Both the position numbers and the translations under genes were made by a program. From assembly GCA_033239125.1 (NCBI GenBank), contig BSWB01000001.1, positions 55,209,501 through 55,273,500 of the forward strand: a stretch of DNA of 64,000 nt. The letters run 5' to 3'. The DNA comes from Fagopyrum homotropicum. Its lineage: Eukaryota; Streptophyta; Magnoliopsida; Caryophyllales; Polygonaceae. The notes under the pieces were generated by a model. That model saw nothing but the letters and a program-made list of their open reading frames with translations. It was not told the DNA's origin and did not search any database. Positions 55,246 to 63,779 of the stretch are shown here, piece by piece. Within the stretch, counting starts at the first letter, position 1; each line of letters starts with the position of its first letter.

Positions 55246-55960
55246 AAGGACAAAAGGTCTCTCTCACGAGACTCAGTAACTTCCCAAATCGGGACACTCC
55301 GCCCCTCACTGTCCTCCACCAGTACTGTGCCTGGTCCCTAAACAATGTCTGAACCAGCTCCACCTTACGACTCTCAGGGCATCGAATCGCCTCTAGTGCG
55401 GACTCCACATGACTGATCCAATGTTCCACCTCAAGTCCAACGTTCCCGTCGAAGGTGGGAACTCGCTGATGGTTGAATGTCTTCAACCATTCATCTGGTC
55501 TCGGTACCCTCAGCTCGTCTCTCACTCGGTCATCCTCGACAACTCTCATTGGTGGAGCTACCACCGGTGGGACTACCACCTGAGTCACCCTCTGAGAGAC
55601 CTCTACTGACCTAGCTGGCACTGGAGGTGCTGGAGGTGGTGCTCCGGCCCTGTATGCCTCTTGCACCTGCTGGACATAAGCTCGATAATCCGATGCTCCA
55701 ATCGATACGCGGCCAAAATCAGCAGGCCCTACACTCCGTACTCCGGACCTAGTAGCAGTCTCATCCCTAACCTCTGGAACAATACTCTCGGCCACCTCCT
55801 CAGCAGGTACACCCGCAGCTGGCGGATCTACAACAGGGACACGTCCTCGACCTCTGCCTCTCTGAGGCCTGCCCACACGTCCCTGTCTTGGAGCTCCAGG
55901 AGGAAGGGGAGGTCGGCCTTCTCCTCGTCCAATGTAAGCTGTCGCTCTCGTACATGCCAT
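55246..55960 (-). CDS. T2 gag N-terminal part
   Basis: The ATG at 55960 lies about 300 bases after the primer site, as expected for gag. The protein starts MACTRATAYIGRGEGRPPLPPG with a Gly/Arg/Pro-rich region, then Val/Pro-rich VVVPPVVAPPM, then the gag domain start: LKTFNHQRVPTFDGNVGLEVEHWISHVESALEAIRCPESRKVELVQTLFRDQAQYWWRTVRGG. The frame is open until LTR F interrupts it after RETFCPL. It continues at 53494 on the other side of F. Confidence 0.9.
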
Positions 55961-56266
55961 CTGGTAATGACGTGATCAATATAAGACTACTTTAGTTCCT
56001 AGTAAGGACATAACTATCTTATTACTTTAGGTCACTTCTAAAGGTCACAATGTTACTAAAATTAAAAGTTATAACAGAAGTCCAATAAACTATGCTATCG
56101 AGTTTAGCGGAGGTAGTGGCGGTCCGTGCATTCTATCCCAACCCGTTTATGCTCATGGTTTGGAAAACAAAATTTTCATTTTAAAAGTTCGGAACCCTTG
56201 CGGTTTCCGTTTATTTGTTTATTCGGCCTTTTTGAAGATGGCGAGTGCCGTTGTTGCCAACCTAGG

Positions 56267-56278
56267 GCTCTGATACCA
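56267..56278 (-). other. Primer-binding site of T2
   Basis: The minus strand reads TGGTATCAGAGC, initiator tRNA-Met type, three bases from the LTR end at 56282. The 56279-55961 leader otherwise shows nothing I can name. Confidence 0.92.
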
Positions 56279-56281
56279 TAC

Positions 56282-59010
56282 TGTAACACCCCGAATCCTA
56301 GAGGACTCGAAATGCTACGAGCTGGGACCTCACAATGGGTCCCGGCCCTTAGCCTGGGAACAACTTCATCGGACCTTACAACACGGCACAAACAAAAAGG
56401 CAAAATAAAGAGTTTCATAATATGAGCGAAATAAAAAGAATCCAAATTCTAAAAACAATACAACCAAGTCTCAAAACCGGAAATACCAACATCAGTCTCA
56501 ATAGTCATAAAATAAAATATAACAGTCCCGTCCTATAATGCACGGAACCCCGGCTGCCCACTACCGCCGGATCACTCGATCGCCTCCCTAACCTGCAAGG
56601 CATCTACAAGCGGTATAAAACCGTTAGCTAACATTCTATGCATAAGTATAACGGTAAAAGCACAAACACACAACATACGCAATCAGCATGTAACACTCAT
56701 TCCTTTTTATTATCTTTAATTAAGTACTACGTCATTACTAATGATACTTATTTTGTGACACGAGGGATTCCCAAACCTCGCCCCTGTCCCCGTTTACCAA
56801 CGCGGTATGGTACTAATGCATGTGACCGTCTACCGGACTGGGCTGGTCGCAGGGAACCTCCTAGACTCTCGCAAGAGCTAGGCAAATGATATCACGACCC
56901 GTTATCATACACTTGGGTCAATTATACAATATACTACAGTCGGCCTATTCCGGTTTTGTTATTTATCTTAACTATCACACACCACTCATACACATCACAC
57001 ACATGCAAGAAGCTAGCTAAGTAAGTCAGTGGACTTACCAGAATTACAACTCGTCTCTCTTAACAACACTAAATCAGTAGCTGCAGGAACTCAATTGCCT
57101 GTCAAAGGAGGCACGTGGGTCAACACTTTTCCTTGAATAGTTAGAAGTCTAAAACTCCTAAGATGTACGATTCTATGTGCAGAAGTTATTACAGTGTTTA
57201 TTTAAGGTAAATTGACTATTTTACACTTGGTTCCGAGACTTCCAAACACCCGTAAAATGTACTTACATTCTTACTTGAGGCTAACTAATCATATTCTACT
57301 CCCTACGATGATTTTAGGTAACAACTAGAAAAATTACCCATTTTCTATTTCCCGAAAAGTCACTAAGGTCCAACTATAGTTCTAAATATGAAATTAAAAT
57401 AAACTTACTAAAATTATAAAATAAATTTCTAACTTATCTATGATCTATAATCTACTCATAGGAGAAACAATTTCTTAAAACTGTTTAATCGTTATTCCTA
57501 CAAAAATCTTTAAAGTTGGCTACAACACTACAAACAATTTCTTAAAACTCAGTTGCCTGTCAAAGGAGGCACGTGGGTCAACATTTTTCTGCTGGAAAAA
57601 CAGCTCAACTACTCCACTTTGAGACCCTATAACTTTCAATCCGACCGTTCATTTATTCCTAAATTTTAACACGGTAAACGATGTATATCTATCTATGATC
57701 TATTAAAAATTCAACGGTGGATCTTCAACCAATCTTTTTAACATTGATTCACAACAGTAGGTAATCTTCAACTTCAAAACTGAAAGAAATAACTAAAATA
57801 AATCCTTTACAACAGTCCTTTATTCTCTTCTATCCAGAACACTCACTCCAATCTATCCTAACGGGTCTTATAATAGAAGACATCACTGTCAAAAGGAAAG
57901 AACGGAAGTGCTTACTCACTACTTGCAAGTTGTTGAAGAAACCGTGCACTAACGATCTCCCACTGACCTTGGCTTTGGAATACTCTGACAACAGGGATAA
58001 GACGAAGATGGCTGTTGTACGCTTGATCTAAGAAGACTCGAGTCTTCAACATAGAAAAGACACGATTAGTATCCAATCCTAGCGCACATAGGTAAGGAGA
58101 ATTGTTATTAGACTCACCTATGCAGAGAGAAGCTTCCAAATGAATGTGAATGTTGATCTTGCTGTTGGGACCTTGGTGGTATTGCTCCTCTCTAAAAGTG
58201 AATCGATCTTCTGTACGCAGTAGTGAAGAAGGCAAGAGGGAGGATTTTTTTTAAACGTTAAATGGTAAGCGGTTTCTCCTATTCCCTTAGCTGCTACGTG
58301 AATGAAGGCCATCAAGGGAGAGCATTGATTTCAGCTGTTACATTCAGCGTTCACAAGGGCAGAAGAGCGGCTGCATCGTGCGTTTGTACTCCTGGACTGC
58401 GAGAAGAGCTGTGCATACTGGGCTGGAGAGGAGCTGTGCATACTAGGCTGGAGAGGAGCTGTGTGGTCCGCTTGAAGGAGCTGTTAATGGGCTCGTAGCC
58501 AGCCTCTTCTGGGCTACTGCTAGCCTGGCTCGAAGTCACACTGCTGGGCTGTTGTGGGTAAGCGAACTGGGCTGCTTAAGGTAGGAACAGTGGGCAGAAA
58601 CATGCAAGAAAGGTGGGCTGAATTACTTGTCAAAAATCTGTCAAAACTCGTCACAGCTTGTCATGATCTCGTCTCAGCTTAGTCATGATCTCGTCACAGC
58701 TTGTCATCGATAAGAATGAATTATAATAACTAGGGTTTGATATAAATCTATCATTTTATGTGAATTAAATTCTACATAAATAATAGATAATTATAAGGAT
58801 TAGAGTTTGATATAATTTTATCATTTTATGTGAATTAAATTCTACATAAAATAATGGATATTTCTAAGGATTAGAGTTTGATATAATTTTATCATTTTAT
58901 GTGAATTAACTTCTACATAAAATAATGAAATTTGTGAAGGAAGAGATACTAGATAGAATGGGAAACCGTCAACGGTGGAATTAGACGGAATAAAAATTCT
59001 AGATATTACA
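56282..59010 (-). repeat. 5' LTR of T2
   Basis: 2729 bp, partner of 46290-48991. It contains the hairpin at 56324-56343 and the 70-bp tandem array at 58730-58935. A patch at about 57533-57585 replaces sequence present in the other LTR with copies of two upstream segments of this LTR. Confidence 0.93.
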
Positions 59011-59015
59011 AGATC

Positions 59016-59435
59016 TAGTGCATCGGTCGATGCCAATGAAGAACACCTCGGTCCAGGTACAGACGAAGAACACTTCGGCCGAGGTACCAACCGAGGTGGA
59101 GCATCAGACAAAACTGAAATTTATGTCCCACCTCCTGCATATAAACAACCACTTCCATTCCCTCAGTCAAGGGCCAGAGCACATCTAGACAAGCACTTTG
59201 GTAAGTTCCTTGACTTGATGAATAAACTACATATTAATATCCCTTTCCTTGATGCTATTCTAAGGATGCCCGCCTATGGGAAGTTCTTGAAAGAAATTCT
59301 ATCAAGGAAGAGGAATTTGGAAGACTTTGGTGAAGTAAGGATGACATCTAAATCCTCGGAGCTCATTCACATCATGAAGGAAAAGATTCCACCCAAGTTA
59401 AGAGATCCCAGTTCATTTTGCATTCCCATTCAAGT
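59016..59435 (+). pseudogene. Element E gag, part after T2
   Basis: It resumes with a palindrome-encoded stretch (EEHLGPGTDEEHFGRGTNRGG, about 59040-59102), then IYVPPPAYKQPLPFPQSRARAHLDKHFGKFLDLMNKLHINIPFLDAIL, LKEILSRKRNLEDFGEVRMTSKSSEL, the usual gag C-terminus, and enters protease without a break (SSFCIPIQVGDVT). Confidence 0.9.
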
Positions 59436-60167
59436 TGGGGATGTCACTTGTTATGCCGAACACCTCTTTTGGAGGGATATGCATCTTTTTCTCACTTCTA
59501 TGAATTTACCAGCATCTTGTGGGATGTCACTTGTGAAGCATTGTGTGATGTAGGAGCCAGCGTGAGCATCATCCCGCTGGAACTATGTGTGAGGATCGGA
59601 CTTGGAGAGCCCAAGCCGGTGAAGATACGGTTGTACATGGCGGACCGCTCTATTACCCATCCCGTGGGCATCTTGGAAGACGTTCCGGTTAAGTTAGATA
59701 ACTTCTATTTATCTATAGACTTTGTTGTGCTTGATATTCCCGCAGATTATCCCGTTCCTATCATTCTCTGGAGACCATTTCTAGCAACTTCGTGTTGCAA
59801 TGTGGATTGTAACAACGCCAAGTTGCAATTCAACATTGGCGGTGATCAAGTTGAGTTTGCATTACTTGCGGCAATGAAAAGAGAGCCACTGGGAGATGAT
59901 ATCTTCAACATCTATGATGAAGAAGAATCAAGAGAATTGGTGAGCTCTATCCTTATTAATGATCCACTTGAGAGAGTTATTAGTTTTAGCTTAATAGAGG
60001 AAGGTATAAATGCTTCTTGTAATGCAAATATACGGAGCTTAAAGGCATTGGAAGAAGATCCAGGAGCTAAGATTGAAAAACTATTCCAGGGAAGAAAATC
60101 TCCAATTTCATTCCTAGTTGCAGTACCTCGACCGAAGCACTTTCTGGACCCAGCGAGGTGTTCTTGA
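59436..60167 (+). pseudogene. Element E protease and linker, with an 83-base insertion
   Basis: Protease begins CIPIQVGDVT. An insertion between two copies of GGGATGTCACTTGT (59438-59451 and 59521-59534) shifts the frame. After it: EALCDVGASVSIIPLELCVRIGLGEPKPVKIRLYMADRSITHPVGILEDVPVKL, so the active-site aspartate is present in a DVGA form. The protease end LDIPADYPVPIILWRPFLATSCCNVDC and the linker FNIYDEEESRELVSSILINDPLERV are open to 60167. Confidence 0.88.
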
Positions 60168-60274
60168 CTGAAGAACATCTCGGTCACCCTCTCTGGACCT
60201 CGACCGAGGTCGAAGGCGAGATGATGTCAACTGAGACTTCTGAAAGTCCAGTTCTTTGATCTAAGTCTACTCCA

Positions 60275-61345
60275 TTGGAAGGAGTAAGCAAAGATCCACT
60301 TCAGAAAGTACCCCTAGATGTGGAGCTTAAACAACTCCCGAGTCACTTGAGGTATGTTTTTCTTGGACCGGATTCTACTTATCTCGTCATTGTTAGTGCT
60401 TCCCTCTCCGAAACTGAATTATCTAAACTAATGCATGTCTTGAGAAAGCGCCAAAAGGCTTTGGGTTATACTATTGATGATCTTATTGGTATTAAGCCCT
60501 CTTTGTGCATGCATAGAATACTAATGGAGGACGATCATAAAACTTCACGGGAACCTCAAAGACGATTAAATCCGATCATGAAAGAGATTGTGAAGAAAGA
60601 AATTCTTAAGTTGTTGGATGCAGGTATCATATTTCCTATCTCGGACAGCAAGTGGGTGAGCCCAGTGCACGTAGTTCCGAAGAAAGGAGGGATGACCGTT
60701 GTGACAAATAAGAACAACGAGTTAATCCCAACTAGGACCGTCACGGGCTGGAGGGTGTGCATAAATTATAGGAAGCTGAACGTGGCCACTCGGAAGGACC
60801 ATTTTCCATTTCCCTTCATCGATCAAATGCTCGAACGGTTGGCCCAACATTCACATTTTTGCTATTTAGATGGCTATAGTGGCTTCTTTTAGATTCCTAT
60901 CCATCTGGATGATCAAGAAAAGACCACTTTCACTTGTCCATGGGGGACATTTGCTTATAGGAGGATGCCATTTGGATTGTGTAATGCACCCGCTACCTTC
61001 CAGCGATGCATGATGGCTATCTATTCTGAGTACATAGAGGAGATCATGGAGGTATTTATGGATGATTTTTCAGTATATGGTTCCTCTTTTGATGATTGTC
61101 TATCTAACCTTTCTCTAGTGCTACAAAGATGTGAAGACACTAATCTCGTCTTGAAATGGGAGAAGTGTCACTTTATGGTTAATGAAGGCATCGTGCAAGG
61201 ACACCTCGTTTCCAACCAAGGTATTGAGGTCGATCGAGCTAAGATTGAGACTATTGAGAAACTTCCTCCCCTTGTTCTGTTAAGGGTGTGTGGAGTTTTT
61301 CCGGGCATGCAGGTTTCTATAGGAGATTCATTAAGGACTTCTTGA
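60275..61345 (+). pseudogene. Element E reverse transcriptase
   Basis: The frame contains LSETELSKLMHVLRKRQKALGYTIDDLIGIKPSLCMHRIL, then RT: PQRRLNPIMKEIVKKEILKLLDAGIIFPISDSKWVSPVHVVPKKGGMTVV, YRKLNVATRKDHFPFPFIDQMLERL and HFCYLDGYSGFF. A TAG at 60890 replaces a Gln. After it IPIHLDDQEKTTFTCPWGTFAYRRMPFGLCNAPATFQRCMMAIYSE and the active site MEVFMDDFSVYG, intact. A frameshift near 61275 breaks the GHAGFYRRF block, which continues in the next frame at 61288. Confidence 0.93.
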
Positions 61346-62010
61346 AGATCTCTAAACCACTAACTAAACTCTTGAATAAGGATGTTGTTTTTGAGTTTTC
61401 GCAGGAATGCCTTGATGCATTTTACCGGATTAAAGAAGCGTTGATCTCCGCTCTTATTATCCAGCCTCCGGATTGGACTTTGCCCTTCAAGATCATGTGT
61501 GATGTGAGTGATGTGGCAGTAGGAGCGGTGCTTGGACAAAAGAAGGATGGCCGGACCACCGGCATTTACTATGCTAGCAAGACGCTAGACGAAGCCCAGC
61601 GTAACTACGCCACCACCAAAAAGGACCTATTGGCGGTTGTATATGCTTTTGAGAAATTTGGTTCTTACTTAGTAGGAGCGAAAGTTATTGTTTACACGGA
61701 CCATGCAACTATTCGTTACTTGCTTGCTAAGAAGGATGCCAAGCCACGTCTTATTCGATGGATTCTCTTGCTTCAAGAGTTTGACCTAGAGATCCGCGAT
61801 AAGAAGGGATCCGAAAATTCTGTTGCGGATCACCTCAGACGGCTACCTCCCTCTTCATGCGAGAAGGACGAACCATCCATAGACGATTCATTCCCCGATG
61901 AGCACTTGCACTTGCTGGAACATTTGATAGACTTCCTTATGTCACCCCATGATGAAGGTGAAGTATGGGGTGAGGACACGTTCCAGCATGTTCAGGAATG
62001 CCGTATGGTC
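61288..62010 (+). pseudogene. Element E RNase H, ending at the integrase deletion
   Basis: GHAGFYRRFIKDFLKISKPLTKLL, then RNase H: FKIMCDVSDVAVGAVLGQKKDGRTTGIYYASKTLDEAQRNYATTKKDLLAVVYAFEKF, KVIVYTDHATIRYLLAKKDAKPRLIRWILLLQEFDLEI and ENSVADHLRRLP. The spacer DDSFPDEHLHLL corresponds to FDSFSEGHLQLV in B. From about 61930 the sequence does not continue into integrase; at 62000 it is already the post-pol block. Confidence 0.92.
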
Positions 62011-62037
62011 CAGCTAGCGACCTTAAACCAAGCGCTT

Positions 62038-62055
62038 CTTGGGAGGCAACCCAAG
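62038..62055 (+). other. Post-pol hairpin block in E
   Basis: CTTGGGAGGCAACCCAAG with the same flanks as in B (CTAGCGACCTTAAACCAAGCG on the left, GTATTGCTTTC on the right). Confidence 0.7.
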
Positions 62056-62374
62056 GTATTGCTTTCTTTTCCCTTTTTAGTCTAGCTTTAGATAGTTTGC
62101 TTTTGCTTTGCTTTGTTTTTGGCGTCCTAGACAGAAAACAGGTAATCTCTAAGGAAGGAATACAACCTAGGAGCAACATTGGAAGGCCAGAAGTTCGAGA
62201 AATTGAGAAGACAGAGTTTGACTGAGGCACATCTCGGTTGCTGTCACAACACCTCGACCGAGATGATTCTTGAGCAACCGAGGCGACTAGGGCTGACAAC
62301 AATCCACCTCGGTCTAGACACCTCGGTCCAGTCGGGACCACCTTGACCGAGGTGATAGCAAATTCAGTGAGGGG

Positions 62375-62382
62375 TATAAAAG
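62375..62382 (+). promoter_or_regulatory. TATA-like box ahead of the third ORF in E
   Basis: GAGGGGTATAAAAGGGGGAACG, followed by TTTCTCTCTCTTCTCTCCC. It lies 437 bases before the ORF start at 62812, nearly the same distance as in B (443). Confidence 0.5.
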
Positions 62383-62811
62383 GGGGAACGGTTTCTCTCT
62401 CTTCTCTCCCTCACCTTCTCGACCGCGGCGCTAATATTACCTCGCTTCTTCGATTCTCACTCGTTTTCGACGATTCTTGCTTCGGTTCGGAGAGGAAAGG
62501 ATAGAGGAACAAATTGGAAGCAAGAAACTGCAACAAAAACGCCTCGAATCGACCGAATCTGGGGTAACAAAACCGAAAACCCTAACTTCTCGTCTTTTAC
62601 TATTTTGGAAGAAATTGGCTTTGGTTGCCACTTATTTTTGTTGGAAAAGGATTAAGTACCCCTTAGGCATAATCTGTAGTGATATTGGGGAAAAAGAACT
62701 GAATTCCAGAGAGTTGAAATCGAACAGCTTCGCACCTCGGTCCAGTCAACCTGCACCTCAGCCGAGGTGATTCTTGAGAATTGTCAGGCAACCGAGGTGA
62801 TCTGAAAGAGA

Positions 62812-63707
62812 TGAGTTCTAGATCTGATAGACAGCTTGTCCTGAGGGATGGATCTTCCCCTTCTCCTTCTTCTTCTCGGCCTTCTGTACCGGTGATACAC
62901 GAGGCGTCACCAGGCCATCTACGACCGTATCTGTACGCGCCCTATGGTTGCGCCGCAGTTTTTGGACATCTCCGTCTTTGATTGCATATATGTTGTGGAG
63001 GATCTGAGACGGATGGTCTCGATGGTAGGGTTGGAGCAGTTTATGGAGATCAGAGCTCCGGCCTACCTCGAGCACACACTAGAATTTGTGAGCTCTGTGA
63101 CTCACCTGCTTGTAGAGTAGGCCATCAAGTACCGGTTGTTGAACCGGAATTATCTAGTACCGATGGACCAGTGGAGAGAGGTGTTCGGCTTCCCGACCCC
63201 GACTGTTACTGATTTTTCCTCTCGAGCTATAGCTCGCCAGTTCTGGGGATAGATAGCTCACGCAGTTGAGCATGCTGATAGGTGGAGACCTAGAGACTCC
63301 AAGGAGCGGATCATCTTCCACCTCGCTTTCAGACTCGCCCACAGGATATTCAGCGAGACACTTTTGGCCCGTACTGAGATGCCCCAAAAGGTTAGACAGG
63401 GGAGCTCTTGAGTTTATTCTGCATGGTGACTGGGGGTGTGCCTGATTTCGGTGCCTTGCTAGCTGAGGATCTACACCGGATCAAGGCAAAGGGGAGAGGA
63501 GATATCTGTTGCGGCGGCTTAGTGACCCATATAGCTACAGTGATGGGGCTGGATCTAAGTGCATGTACATTGGTGGCGGCTGCCAAGCCGCTAGGGCTGC
63601 AGGAGATGATCACCAGGAGGATTCTAGTTCCTCGTGGACTTACTACGCCATATGTGGCGATGCCTTGGGAGCAGACTACCCCTCACGGTATTAGGTGGTC
63701 ATCCTAG
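62812..63707 (+). pseudogene. Element E third ORF, Athila ORF-1/env-like position
   Basis: The ATG at 62812 gives SSRSDRQLVLRDGSSPSPSSSRPSVPVIHE. After a shift near 62910: RPMVAPQFLDISVFDCIYVVEDLRRMVSMVGLEQFMEIRAPAYLEHTLEFV, YRLLNRNYLVPMDQWREVFGFPTPTVTDF, HADRWRPRDSKERIIFHLAFRLAHRIFSETL, then in another frame (63408-63707) IKAKGRGDICCGGLVTHIATVMGLDL and GLQEMITRRILVPRGL. These blocks fit the ATHILA ORF-1 family in style. Several stops are present. I see no signal peptide or obvious membrane segment, so an envelope role is not supported. Confidence 0.7.
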
Positions 63708-63779
63708 TTTTCTGTCTATGATCCTCAGTACTGGTCCACTGCATGGACTTCATACATTTGAGGACGCTAGAGACGCAGT

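Larger units (their letters stand above)
46290..59010 (-). mobile_element. Tekay-type chromovirus T2, near-complete, hosting solo LTR F
   Basis: LTRs 46290-48991 and 56282-59010 flank gag, protease, RT, RNase H, integrase and chromodomain on the minus strand. The primer site is at 56267-56278. AGATC duplications lie at 46285-46289 and 59011-59015. Removing F, pol needs only one frameshift and one stop to be explained, so this is the best-preserved coding element here. The C-terminal VQWSRRGIDEATWETED block and the overall pol style fit the Tekay branch. Confidence 0.93.
62011..62811 (+). other. Element E spacer between pol and the third ORF
   Basis: It contains the post-pol hairpin (62038-62055), CTCGACCGAGATGA and CTTGACCGAGGTGA palindromes (62230-62360), a TATA box with CT leader (62375) and further palindromes (62735-62800). 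No reliable ORF. Confidence 0.75.

Noticed and set aside
53490..55250. Target preference for GGA in Athila insertions
   Set aside because: E and F both follow GGA, but B follows ATT; two sites are too few to claim a preference.
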